From Thermosynechococcaceae cyanobacterium Okahandja (GTDB taxonomy: Bacteria > Cyanobacteriota > Cyanobacteriia > Thermosynechococcales > Thermosynechococcaceae): a stretch of 64,000 nt of DNA. The translations under genes were made by a program, and so were the position numbers. Location of the stretch: positions 992,001 through 1,056,000 of the forward strand of contig CP136945.1 of assembly GCA_041530395.1 (NCBI GenBank). The letters run 5' to 3'. Numbering within the stretch: position 1 is the stretch's first letter; each line of letters opens with the position of its first letter. Of the stretch, positions 1-9,991 are shown piece by piece. Below the pieces are notes generated by a model. The model ran no database searches, was not told where the DNA came from, and was given only the letters and a program-made list of their open reading frames with translations.

Positions 1-383
1 ACCGTCTCTTTGATGAGCTGCTACCCCTGACCAAAGACACAAGGAACGGTATTACCTTTGTACCGCCCGCAGAAATGGAAGAAACTGGGGATGAAATTCG
101 CCTCAAACTAGAAATTCCTGGGATGGAGGCCAAAGATCTAAACGTTGAAGTTGCTGCAGAAGCTGTCAGTATCAGCGGTGAACGTAAGTCGGAAACGAAG
201 ACCGAAGAAAAAGGCGTAACCCGTACTGAATTCCGCTATGGTAAGTTCTCGCGAGTCATTCCGCTACCGGCTCGTATCCAAAACGATAAGGTTCACGCCG
301 AATATAAAGATGGTGTCCTCACCCTAACACTGCCCAAGGCAGAAGATGAAAAAAGCAAAGTGGTCAAAGTCAACATCGGTTAA
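1..383 (+). CDS. Small heat shock protein Hsp20 (5' end outside window)
   Basis: Small heat shock protein of the alpha-crystallin family, an ATP-independent holdase chaperone that binds unfolding proteins. The frame is open from base 3, before the first internal ATG at 75, so the gene starts upstream of the window and only about 126 C-terminal residues are visible. The alpha-crystallin domain is clear: an EIPGM segment at its start, a central SGERKSE stretch, and near the C-terminus GVLTLTLPK, the family's hallmark G-x-L motif. A short charged tail ends in KVNIG. Family identity is secure; the specific paralogue cannot be told. The sequence downstream is decayed DNA, so this is probably the last gene of its transcript. 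Confidence 0.93.
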   Translation, partial: RLFDELLPLTKDTRNGITFVPPAEMEETGDEIRLKLEIPGMEAKDLNVEVAAEAVSISGERKSETKTEEKGVTRTEFRYGKFSRVIPLPARIQNDKVHAEYKDGVLTLTLPKAEDEKSKVVKVNIG

Positions 384-523
384 TCCATTCCGCCGGAGGA
401 GACTCAATATCCTCTCTAGGTGGAGGGAACAACAGGGGCAACCAAGGCAACATTTCAGTCTCCTGATTATATGAGCCTGCCGGTTGCCCTTTCCTTATCC
501 TTAACTTCTTCGGAGAAATACCC

Positions 524-668
524 ATGAGTACTGCCTTTGAGAAACCACCCGAAAGAAAAATGTGTTCCCGCTGCTTTCAAGGAAGAAAAAAAGCTAGAGG
601 ATGCCATTAAGCGCCTCCTAGATCGCGGTGTGCCTAAGGAAAATATTTCGGTAGTGCTAAACAGGTAA
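524..668 (+). pseudogene. Frameshifted remnant of a small stress-type protein
   Basis: An ATG at 524 follows a good ribosome binding site (GGAG, 8 bases upstream) and opens MSTAFEKPP, but this frame soon stops. The neighbouring frame then reads FKEEKKLEDAIKRLLDRGVP followed by KENISVVLNR and a TAA at 666. The joined sequence resembles the N-terminal alpha/beta segment of general-stress (YflT/DUF1269-like) proteins, in which a helix of the type EDAIxxLxxxGVP precedes a strand starting ISVV. At least one indel near 540-570 separates the frames and the 3' part is missing where the IS1-like remnant begins. The family assignment is a recollection of pattern and is tentative; the broken state is seen directly. 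Confidence 0.45.
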
Positions 669-679
669 GGATGCATTGT

Positions 680-1020
680 AAACGACCACATCTCGTCACA
701 CGGAATGGTTAAACGCCCTTTTTTGGGACCCGCGCCTGCACTTGACGCGGCACGTCCTGATATTTCTGGTTGACATAGCTCTGAAGCCAAGGTTCTGAAA
801 CGTCTGCCCCTCTGGCAGTTCCGGCTAGGGGAATCTTCTTCAGCAGCAATTTATCAATCAAGGTTTTGGTTGCTGGGTCAATGATTTTATTCTGAGGGTC
901 TTGCACAAATTGTCTGCCATACTCACGGCATTTAAAGTTCTGTTTACCGTTATGGATTTTGCCGTTTTTGACGACATGACTTGACAGGCAATCAGGGCAG
1001 GTGGGTTGGCAATCAGACAT
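680..1020 (-). pseudogene. IS1-family transposase remnant (InsA plus start of InsB)
   Basis: Read on the minus strand from ATG at 1020, the product begins with a zinc-ribbon (CPDC then CREYGRQF, with the second knuckle's cysteine altered) and continues through KNGKIHNGKQNFKC, typical of the InsA part of cyanobacterial IS1-family transposases. The frame stops at 709, but the -1 frame continues as KKGRLTIPCDEMWSF, the start of the catalytic InsB part. Homology is lost after about 680, so most of the DDE domain is gone and the element is dead. The frame change falls on an in-phase A_AAA_AAG, the kind of slippery site by which IS1 elements make their fusion transposase. Confidence 0.72.
718..724 (-). 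other. In-phase -1 slippery heptamer A_AAA_AAG in the IS1 remnant
   Basis: On the minus strand the InsA-like frame reads CCA AAA AAG GGC, giving A_AAA_AAG in the correct phase for -1 slippage. The InsB-like frame continues in exactly the -1 phase. IS1-family elements are known to use programmed -1 frameshifting at A-rich slippery sites. Confidence 0.5.
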
Positions 1021-1056
1021 CGGTTTTCTGCTGTTATCCCTTTCATCCTTACATTT

Positions 1057-1215
1057 TTAGGACCACCAAATGGTAAAGTAGGCAGAAGTGATCGATAGCC
1101 TTGAGCCTGTCCGGATTTTCTCCTGTAAAAAACGACCCAGACTGCCGCGCCGATGGTTATCCCGAATTCCAGAAGCAGGTGCCTGAGTATGGCTGCCAGT
1201 GTTGGCGATCGTCAT
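1057..1215 (-). pseudogene. 5' fragment resembling a helicase with PLD-like N-terminal domain
   Basis: From an ATG at 1215 the minus strand reads about 52 residues, including RRGSLGRFLQEKI followed by RTGSRLSITSAYFTIWW. That is the style of the N-terminal phospholipase-D-like segment found in some large bacterial SNF2/DEAD helicases (pattern: a short basic lead, FLxxxIxxGxxLSIxSAYFTI). The frame ends immediately beside the IS1-family remnant, which fits disruption by that element. Only the first strand and helix are present, so identification rests on a short motif and is tentative. Upstream (1216-1425) I see no gene. Confidence 0.35.
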
Positions 1216-1425
1216 CCCACTATCCTTGCTAGAAGCCAGAATCAAGTATTCTATGATGATAACAACTGCTTCTTGGCAAAAACAGCTATTGCTGAGTCAA
1301 ATCGACACATTCAGTACGATGCTCATCGCTCCCTGAACGCCTCAAGGGTTACATTGACAATCCAGCCGTGCTTTTGGGGTGCTGGGATAGCCCAAAACCC
1401 TTAGTGTACCTTGGTTCCCCGCCAA

Positions 1426-1499
<74 letters not shown>

Positions 1500-1551
1500 A
1501 TAACTTATTTAAGATAACATTGCAGGCGGCGCCTCTCAAGACTCCGGCATC

Positions 1552-2958
1552 ATGACTTTTTCTCTCCTTAATACTCTATTGCAGCAACAGCACTCCTGCC
1601 CGTTTCATACCCCGGGGCATCAGCGGGGTCGGGGGATGGCTGCCCCTTTACGGGCGCTTTGGGGTCATGCCCTCGAACAAGATTTAAGCGAGATTCCGGG
1701 GCTAGATAACTTAGCGCAACCTACGGGTATCTTGGCCGACGTTCAAGCCGCCATTGCTACTGCTGCGGGCAGCGATCGCGCCTGGTGCCTTGTGAATGGA
1801 GCCACCGCTGGCGTCTTAGCGGCACTGCTGGCCACCCTCGAACCCAATGACGTGGTTCTTGTGGGGCGCAATGTTCACCGCTCCGTGATTTCCGGTCTGA
1901 TCTTGAGTGGCGCTCAGCCGGTCTATCTGGGGGTCACGGTGGATGCCCTTTGGGGGATTCCCGAGCCGGTGTCCCTAGCAACGGTGACTGAGGCCTTGGC
2001 CGCCTATCCAACAGCAAAAGCCCTCGTGCTTGTTAGCCCTACCTACGAGGGGCTGTGCTCGCCCCTTGCGGAAATAGCCCAACACGTCCATGCACAGGGG
2101 CTAATGCTAATTGTGGATGAAGCTCACGGCAGTCATTTTGGCTTTCATCCCTCTTTTCCTACCCCTGCCCTAGCCGCCGGTGCGGATCTGGTGATCCAGT
2201 CTTGGCATAAGACCCTGGGCACCCTAACCCAAACCGCTGTCCTGCACCTGAAGGGCAACCGCGTTGCACCAGAGCGGGTTCACCAAGCGGTAACCCTTGT
2301 CCAAACCACTAGCCCCAACTACTGGCTCCTGAGTGCCCTAGAGGGAGCCTGCTGGCAACTGGTTCACCAAGGGCAAGCCATTTACGAGCACCTCTTGACA
2401 TGGGTGAGAGAGTTTGACTCCCCCTTGCCACGCCGCCAAGCGAACGAGATCCCCCAAGATCCCCTACGGCTAACCTTGGGCACGTGGCCGCTCGGCCTCA
2501 CCGGAATGGCCGTGGATGCCCAACTGCAACCGGATATTGTGGCTGAACTTGCGGGGGGGCGATCGCTCACCTTTTGTGTTGGCCTAGGAACCACTCGGTC
2601 AATGCTGCATACCCTGAGCGAACGACTGTGGGCTATCCAGCGCCAGCATCAACCAGCGCAACCTTTACCGCCGATGGACATTGCCGCACCCGTTCCTCAC
2701 ACCTGTCCTGCCTTGTCGCCACGTGCCACCTACTTTAGCGAGCAGCAACCAGTCCCCTTGGCCGCAGCCCTTGGCCAAATTAGCGCCGAAACGCTCTGTC
2801 CCTACCCACCGGGAATTCCCATCCTCATTGCTGGCGAACGGATTACCGCCGCCACCCTAACAGAGCTAGAAACCCACCGCGCCATGGGCAGCGACATTAT
2901 CGGCGCAGCGGACCCGCAGCTACAGCAAATCAGGGTTGTTGTTAGCTGCAAGGCCTAG
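1552..2958 (+). CDS. Orn/Lys/Arg decarboxylase-family PLP enzyme
   Basis: A fold-type I pyridoxal-phosphate enzyme of the Orn/Lys/Arg decarboxylase major-domain family, 468 residues. The family entry motif FHTPGHQRG lies near residue 18. The PLP region shows VDEAHGSHFGFHP and then IQSWHKTLG, whose lysine would form the Schiff base. A C-terminal segment with PYPPGIPILIAGE matches the family's C-terminal domain. It is much shorter than the wing-domain decarboxylases of enterobacteria, as usual for the cyanobacterial and Gram-positive (SpeA/YaaO-like) form. Substrate (arginine or lysine) cannot be decided from sequence; polyamine synthesis is the usual role. Its TAG stop shares the bases CTAG with the stop of the convergent DUF3727 gene. 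Confidence 0.9.
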   Translation: MTFSLLNTLLQQQHSCPFHTPGHQRGRGMAAPLRALWGHALEQDLSEIPGLDNLAQPTGILADVQAAIATAAGSDRAWCLVNGATAGVLAALLATLEPNDVVLVGRNVHRSVISGLILSGAQPVYLGVTVDALWGIPEPVSLATVTEALAAYPTAKALVLVSPTYEGLCSPLAEIAQHVHAQGLMLIVDEAHGSHFGFHPSFPTPALAAGADLVIQSWHKTLGTLTQTAVLHLKGNRVAPERVHQAVTLVQTTSPNYWLLSALEGACWQLVHQGQAIYEHLLTWVREFDSPLPRRQANEIPQDPLRLTLGTWPLGLTGMAVDAQLQPDIVAELAGGRSLTFCVGLGTTRSMLHTLSERLWAIQRQHQPAQPLPPMDIAAPVPHTCPALSPRATYFSEQQPVPLAAALGQISAETLCPYPPGIPILIAGERITAATLTELETHRAMGSDIIGAADPQLQQIRVVVSCKA

Positions 2959-3578
2959 TTGTCCCAGTCCTCCGCATCAATAAAATGGCTCACCAAATGC
3001 TCCTCCAAAAGGGGTTGCAAATGCTGAAAATCTTGGGGAGAGAGCAATTCTGGCTCTTTGCCCGGAACTAACCGTGCCACGTACAGGGTAGGACTCAGGG
3101 GAGTATAGACGCTGTATTCCCGCACCCCCCAAAAGAAGCTGCTGCCGAGGGGCTGATATTCCTCAATGGTCACCTCGTCTTCGGCTTCCACCTCGACACT
3201 CAGCACATCCTCGTCATCCAATTCCGGTAGCTCACCGCTGACCGTGAGGGTCAAGGCAGTGCGTTGCAGTGTTAGGTTTTGTTCTTCAAGAATGGCGCGT
3301 GCTGTATCAAAGACTTGGTCAATTTCGGCCTCATCAAGGGGCACCAATGTTTCTTCATCTTCGTCTTCGGCAACGACAGCGAAAATTTCCACCGGATAGT
3401 CCACAGGCCGCAGCAGAGCATAGGTTTCCCCTTGCACCGTCAAGCGAAACTCAATGTAGCAATTGAGAAAACGCCCTTCGTCATCGTAGAGACGGAGTTG
3501 CTCCAACTCTCCCTCGAAGTCGTCCTCTTCCCAAGGTTGCTCATTACTGTTGTACGGATTTTGATAGTTGGATCCCAT
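2955..3578 (-). CDS. DUF3727 domain protein
   Basis: An acidic 207-residue protein of the DUF3727 family, found in cyanobacteria and plastid-bearing organisms. The visible features are a short N-terminal arm rich in Asn and Gln, an N-terminal strand-rich segment (LRLYDDEGRFLNCYIEF, then YALLRPVDYPVEIF), a very acidic central stretch, and a C-terminal half with FFWGVREYSVYTPLSPTLYVA. No catalytic motif or membrane segment is visible, so it is probably soluble. The function of the family is not something I can state. The gene is monocistronic or first in its unit: the sugar-kinase operon ends 165 bases upstream on the same strand. Its stop overlaps the convergent decarboxylase stop. Confidence 0.85.
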   Translation of the reverse strand: MGSNYQNPYNSNEQPWEEDDFEGELEQLRLYDDEGRFLNCYIEFRLTVQGETYALLRPVDYPVEIFAVVAEDEDEETLVPLDEAEIDQVFDTARAILEEQNLTLQRTALTLTVSGELPELDDEDVLSVEVEAEDEVTIEEYQPLGSSFFWGVREYSVYTPLSPTLYVARLVPGKEPELLSPQDFQHLQPLLEEHLVSHFIDAEDWDN

Positions 3579-3742
3579 GCCACTCCTGTCAAAAAAGCTA
3601 AGTTAATGCCTCCCTATGGCAATGGAGCATACCATGCGGGCGGTCGCAGTGGGGTAATGGCTGTGGCAGCCCCTGTTCCCGTCAAACAACTGTGCAGATT
3701 GTCCGTCCCCTGTCCGCTCCTATAGCCAAACAACGGCCAAAC

Positions 3743-4990
3743 CTAGATCAACCCAGCCGCCAAGCGTGCCGTACCATAGGCGGCTTCCGTTTGCGGTGAC
3801 ACTGCGACCGGTACTCCCAAGAGTTGCTGTCGGATCGCCAACCATGCCGGATTCTGGGCACCACCGCCTGCGGTCCACACCCGTTGTAGGGGTGAGGCAC
3901 CAAGGTGTTGTAACTGCTGATAGCCCTGCTGTTCAATGCGGCTGAGGCTTTCGAGTAGCCCCTGTAGAAATAGATGGCGCTCCTGAGGCCGTGGCTCTAA
4001 GCGCGGTTCGAGGTGGGGATCATTGATGGGGAAACGTTCGCCCCGCCGCAGCAGGGGATAGTAATCTAATCCGGTGGGTTGCTGGGGATTAATCAGCCGA
4101 CTGAGGGAGACCAGTTCCTCCGGGGTGAAAAATTTTGCCAGAATGGCCGCACCACAGTTCGAGGCTCCCCCCACCAGCCAGCGATCGCCCAAGCGATGGC
4201 TGTAGATACCTGCGGCCTGATCTTGCACAGGCTGCTCGCTCAGTAGCTTGAGCACAAGGGTTGACCCCAAAGAGGTGACGGCTTCCCCCACCTGTTGGGC
4301 ACCACTGGCTAAAAAGGCGGCAATACTATCGGTCGTTCCGGCACAAATGCGGCAGGTTGCCGGTAAGCCTTTGGCTTGGGCGGCGGCTGTTGGCGCGCCA
4401 ATGGGGGTACCCGGAGCAACTACCCTAGGGAGTAGCGGTTGCAAGGGGGCAAGGGTGGGGTGGCCAAACCAATCCGGGTACGTCTCGGCAGCGGGGTCGT
4501 ACCCCAACTTGAGGGCATTGTGCCAGTCGGAAACCCCCACTTGGCCATGGAGGAGAAAAGCCAGCCAGTCCGCTTGGTGCAGCAGGTAACCCTGATCTGG
4601 GGGGTAGTGCGCCTGTAACCAGAGCAACTTTGCCAGACTACTGGTGGCGCTCAACACGAGGTGATGGGGCGGGACAATGCCCTCTAGTGCCTGTAGGTAG
4701 GGATAGGCGCGATCGTCGTTGTACAGCAGCACCGGCGAGAGAGGTTCCCTCTGAGGATTCACGAGGAGGACGGTGGCAGAGGTGCCATCAATGGCAATCC
4801 GCTGAACCTGTTGCCGCACCTCAAGGGGAATGGCCTCAAGGAGTTGCCATAGGGCAGCAGCCCACGCCTGAGGATGGGTCGGGTCTGCCAGCGGGCAGCG
4901 CGCACGGGCAAGAATATCGCCCCTAGGACCGAGGGCGATCGCCCGCGCACCGGACGTACCAAAATCAATGCCAAGGGCAGTGGTGACCAT
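3743..4990 (-). CDS. FGGY-family carbohydrate kinase (D-ribulose kinase type)
   Basis: An ATP-dependent sugar kinase of the FGGY family, 415 residues, about 80 shorter than xylulokinase. The N-terminal phosphate-binding strand LGIDFGTSGARAIALG and IAIDGTSATVLLV mark the first actin-like ATPase domain. CAGTTDSIAAFLASGA and GGASNCGAAILAKFF mark the second, with the adenine-site glycines in WTAGGGAQNPAW. The short cyanobacterial and plant forms of this family have been characterised as D-ribulose kinases, giving ribulose 5-phosphate; that substrate is inferred by similarity. It follows cimA by 29 bases on the same strand and is the last gene of that operon. Confidence 0.87.
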   Translation of the reverse strand: MVTTALGIDFGTSGARAIALGPRGDILARARCPLADPTHPQAWAAALWQLLEAIPLEVRQQVQRIAIDGTSATVLLVNPQREPLSPVLLYNDDRAYPYLQALEGIVPPHHLVLSATSSLAKLLWLQAHYPPDQGYLLHQADWLAFLLHGQVGVSDWHNALKLGYDPAAETYPDWFGHPTLAPLQPLLPRVVAPGTPIGAPTAAAQAKGLPATCRICAGTTDSIAAFLASGAQQVGEAVTSLGSTLVLKLLSEQPVQDQAAGIYSHRLGDRWLVGGASNCGAAILAKFFTPEELVSLSRLINPQQPTGLDYYPLLRRGERFPINDPHLEPRLEPRPQERHLFLQGLLESLSRIEQQGYQQLQHLGASPLQRVWTAGGGAQNPAWLAIRQQLLGVPVAVSPQTEAAYGTARLAAGLI

Positions 4991-5019
4991 ACTGCGTTCG
5001 AGGGAACTCCCCCCTCAGG

Positions 5020-6648
5020 TCAACTTACGGTACTTGCCGGGGACCACAGGCTTGGGCGTTGACCCAACTGCAAACCGTATTCTAGGGCTTCGGCAACCGC
5101 TTGGTAGGAGGCTTCAATAATGTTGGCGGAAACCCCTACCGTTGTCCAGCGATCGCGCCCATTACTTGACTCCACCAGCACCCGCGTCTTGGCGGCCGTC
5201 CCGGCATGACCATCGAGGATGCGTACCTTATAGTCCGTTAGATGAAACTCCGCAATCTCTGGGTAGAACGAGATCAGGGCCTTGCGCAGCGCCTGATCCA
5301 GTGCCGAGACCGGACCATTCCCTTCCGCCGCCGTGAGCATTTCAGCACCATTGACCTCCACCTTGACCGTTGCCAGCGAGTGGCTGCGCAGTGTCACCTC
5401 CAGTTGGCTAGAGTCGGTGCGGCAGAACACGTCAAACCCCTTGAGGGTAAAGGGGCGTTGCCGCTGGCCAAGAATATCGCGGATGAGCAGTTCAAAACTG
5501 GCTTCTGCCGCCTCAAACTGATACCCTTCACTTTCAAGCTGCTTAAGCTGTTCTAGGATGGTGCGGCTGAGGGGATGATGGCGATCGAGCGGAATGCCTA
5601 GCTCTTGTGCCTTAGCCAAAATATTGCTGACTCCCGCCTGCTCCGAAATCACAACCCGCCGTTGATTGCCCACCAGTTGCGGCTCAATGTGCTCGTAGGT
5701 GCGGGGGTTGCGCTGCACCGCACTCACGTGAATTCCCCCCTTATGGGCAAAGGCCGAGAGGCCAACGTAGGGCGCATGGTCATCCGGTGCGAGGTTCACA
5801 ATCTCACTAATGCGACGACTGACATCCGTGAGCGTGGCAAGCTGCTGCGGCGCAACACAGGCATACCCCAGTTTGAGTTGCAAATTGGGGATGAGGGTAC
5901 ACAAATTGGCATTCCCACAGCGTTCACCGTAGCCATTGATGGTGCCCTGAACCATGCGAGCCCCTGCTTGAACTGCGGCCAAGGCATTGGCCACCGCCGT
6001 GCCGGCATCGTTGTGGGTGTGAATGCCAAGGCACTCGAGGCTGCCAAAATGATCCGTAACCGCCCGGACAATCTGCTGCACCTGATCCGGCAGGCAGCCG
6101 CCATTGGTATCGCACAGCACCAGCCACTCGGCACCCGCTTCTAAGGCCGTCTCAAGGGTTTTTAGGGCATACTCGGGATTGGCCAAATAGCCATCAAACC
6201 AGTGCTCCGCATCGTAGATAATGCGGCGACCATGGGACTTCAGAAAGCGGATGGAGTCCGCAATCATGGCACAGTTTTCTGCCAAGGTGGTTTGTAGCCC
6301 CTCTGTGACGTGTAAATCCCACGACTTGCCAAAGAGGGTCACCCAGCGGGTACCTGCGGCCAGAATCGGCTCAAACATTGGATCCGTCTCGGCGGTGCGG
6401 CCGGGACGACGGGTGGCACAAAACGCCACCAGTTCCGCCTGCTGTAGGGGGGCTTCCTGTAACTGCCAAAAGAACTGCACATCCTTAGGGTTAGCCCCCG
6501 GCCAGCCCCCTTCAATAAACTGAATGCCTAAGCGATCCAGTTGACGGGCAATGCGCAGCTTGTCTTCTAAAGACAGGGATAGGCCTTCCCGCTGCGCCCC
6601 ATCCCGTAGGGTGGTGTCGTAAAGCCAGAGATTGCCTGCTGCGCTCAC
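5020..6648 (-). CDS. cimA: (R)-citramalate synthase
   Basis: Condenses pyruvate with acetyl-CoA to (R)-citramalate, the first step of the threonine-independent isoleucine route. The 542-residue product begins with the DRE-TIM metallolyase signature LYDTTLRDGAQREG, continues with FIEGGWPGANPKD, and has the metal-binding HTHNDAG. The central HKGGIHVSAVQRNPRTYEH is typical of CimA rather than LeuA, and a C-terminal LeuA-type allosteric domain (about residues 400-540) is present, so feedback control by isoleucine is expected. Translation starts at a GTG whose GTGA overlaps the stop of the upstream ComFB gene, indicating translational coupling. The D-ribulose-kinase-like gene follows at a short gap. 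Confidence 0.93.
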   Translation of the reverse strand: MSAAGNLWLYDTTLRDGAQREGLSLSLEDKLRIARQLDRLGIQFIEGGWPGANPKDVQFFWQLQEAPLQQAELVAFCATRRPGRTAETDPMFEPILAAGTRWVTLFGKSWDLHVTEGLQTTLAENCAMIADSIRFLKSHGRRIIYDAEHWFDGYLANPEYALKTLETALEAGAEWLVLCDTNGGCLPDQVQQIVRAVTDHFGSLECLGIHTHNDAGTAVANALAAVQAGARMVQGTINGYGERCGNANLCTLIPNLQLKLGYACVAPQQLATLTDVSRRISEIVNLAPDDHAPYVGLSAFAHKGGIHVSAVQRNPRTYEHIEPQLVGNQRRVVISEQAGVSNILAKAQELGIPLDRHHPLSRTILEQLKQLESEGYQFEAAEASFELLIRDILGQRQRPFTLKGFDVFCRTDSSQLEVTLRSHSLATVKVEVNGAEMLTAAEGNGPVSALDQALRKALISFYPEIAEFHLTDYKVRILDGHAGTAAKTRVLVESSNGRDRWTTVGVSANIIEASYQAVAEALEYGLQLGQRPSLWSPASTVS

Positions 6649-7238
6649 TGTGAGGTCTCTCCTGCCGGACGCTCGTAGTCGGTGGCATAGGTCTGCAATA
6701 GCGAGCTAACTTGGGAAAAGACTTCCTTGCCCGAGGTTTTGCCTAGGGCTGCTCGCTCCGGATGGAACTGGGGCCGCGCCATGCTGTGGTTAATGGCTTC
6801 TTGCACTTGGGCACGGATTAGATCCATGAGTTCCTCTTCGGCTCGCTGCCGTTGGTACTGTGCACCTTCTTCGGTGGTGGCGTAGAGGGGAGGCAAGCGG
6901 TTGAGGGCGTAGGCGGCAATATCGCCCAAGTCAAGGGCGCAGTCCTGCTCCGCTTCAATCACCGCAATGCGGGTAATGGCTTCGGTCAGAACCAATTCTT
7001 CCATCACGTTAATAAATTGCTTGCGGGGAACGGCCACCACCTGACCGGTGAGCAGTGCGCCCATCAAGCGATCTAATGCCATGTACTCTTCTACCGATAG
7101 CTCTGTGGCTTTGTCGCAGATGCGCCCCACTTCCGCTTCTTGGGTTGGAGTTAAATACCCGTTCCGTAAGGCTTGCTCAACAATCTCTTGAATCCCCATA
7201 ATTTTTTCCGCCATAATTGCTAGGTGCCAGCCTCTCAT
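6645..7238 (-). CDS. ComFB-family protein
   Basis: A ComFB (late competence protein) domain protein of up to 197 residues. The domain is visible in MEELVLTEAITRIAVIEAEQ (about residues 82-101) and DLGDIAAYALNRLPPLYATTEEGAQYQ (given here in two parts of one segment: DLGDIAAYALNRLPPLY, then ATTEEGAQYQ). Recent work on cyanobacteria links this family to binding of cyclic di-nucleotides and to motility and competence. Such a role is inference here. Three ATGs are possible starts (7238, 7214, 7199) and none has a strong ribosome binding site. The stop overlaps the GTG start of cimA, so the two are co-translated. The gene diverges from uvrB. Confidence 0.85.
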   Translation of the reverse strand: MRGWHLAIMAEKIMGIQEIVEQALRNGYLTPTQEAEVGRICDKATELSVEEYMALDRLMGALLTGQVVAVPRKQFINVMEELVLTEAITRIAVIEAEQDCALDLGDIAAYALNRLPPLYATTEEGAQYQRQRAEEELMDLIRAQVQEAINHSMARPQFHPERAALGKTSGKEVFSQVSSLLQTYATDYERPAGETSQ

Positions 7239-7351
7239 TGACTAGACTCACCTTCAGTATATTGGCATAATCCCGTGGCATCCTCCCCTGTGAATTGGTG
7301 TTGCTGTAACAAGACGTTGGCACGGATAAAGACCTCATTGAAGATAAACGA

Positions 7352-9376
<2,025 letters not shown>

Positions 9377-9610
9377 CTGGGCTCTGTGTAGGCTGGTGAT
9401 CGGGATGCTAAGGCGTTGCTGATACAGCGCATAGGTATTGGTGAGAATACAGGCCGCGGGTGGTGTTTGCCGCTGGCAGAGGAGTTCGTGATGGCCAAAG
9501 ACAAAGGGAAGTACAGCACTGGAAAGGATAAACAGACCCCCCATCAACCACAGCAAGCGGGGGCGATCGCGCAGGCGCAGAGAATAATCAGTGTGCGCAA
9601 GAATTTGCAT
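9377..9610 (-). pseudogene. Truncated 5' part of a small membrane-protein gene
   Basis: From ATG 9610 the minus strand encodes about 77 credible residues. A charged lead (DYSLRLRDRPR) is followed by a hydrophobic segment LLWLMGGLFILSSAVLPFVF, then a Cys-containing loop (LLCQRQTPPAACILTN) and LSIPITSLHRAQL. This is the style of a cyanobacterial family in which a membrane hairpin with two cysteines precedes a beta-rich domain. The frame then runs into the antisense of uvrB, where no further membrane-protein sequence is seen, so the 3' part is missing. Truncation by a deletion that brought the fragment against uvrB is inferred. The family name is unknown to me. Confidence 0.45.
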
Positions 9611-9710
9611 CGCCGTTGTTCTGTGAAATTTTGTGGAGCGAGCGTAACAAGCTGTAGCAGTCATAGTAGTCTTAAGTCTAGCCGTTCAGAGATATTTAGG
9701 ACGATAACTC

Positions 9711-9941
9711 ATGGTGCAACGCGGTTCTAAAGTCAGAATTCTCCGCCCTGAATCCTACTGGTACAACGAAATTGGCACCGTTGCCTCGGTGGATCAAAGT
9801 GGTTCGATTAAGTATCCGGTGATTGTGCGGTTTGATAAGGTGAACTACACCGGCTTCAGTGGCAGTGCGGGTGGTGTCAATACCAATAACTTTGCCTTGC
9901 ACGAAGTTGAGGAAGTGGCTGCGCCTAAGAAAGGAAAGTAG
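9711..9941 (+). CDS. psaE: Photosystem I subunit IV (PsaE)
   Basis: A 76-residue stromal-side (cytoplasmic) subunit of photosystem I. It stabilises ferredoxin docking and supports cyclic electron flow. The sequence starts [19 protein letters not shown] and continues with [17 protein letters not shown] and [13 protein letters not shown], the conserved SH3-like barrel of PsaE; length is normal. An AGGA site lies about 9 bases before the ATG. It stands alone between the uvrB-side gene fragment and mutM, and high expression is expected for a photosystem gene. This is the clearest marker that the window is cyanobacterial. Confidence 0.98.
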   Translation: MVQRGSKVRILRPESYWYNEIGTVASVDQSGSIKYPVIVRFDKVNYTGFSGSAGGVNTNNFALHEVEEVAAPKKGK

Positions 9942-9991
9942 TTGGCTCCGTACTCGATTTAGGTATTTAGGTTAGGTATTTAGGTGCCGTT

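Noticed and set aside
5796-6134. Second minus-strand frame inside cimA
   Set aside because: Alternative-frame shadow of the cimA TIM-barrel coding sequence with no independent support.
5605-6144. A 179-codon plus-strand frame opposite cimA
   Set aside because: It lies entirely antisense to a well-conserved gene and has no recognisable domain or ribosome site.
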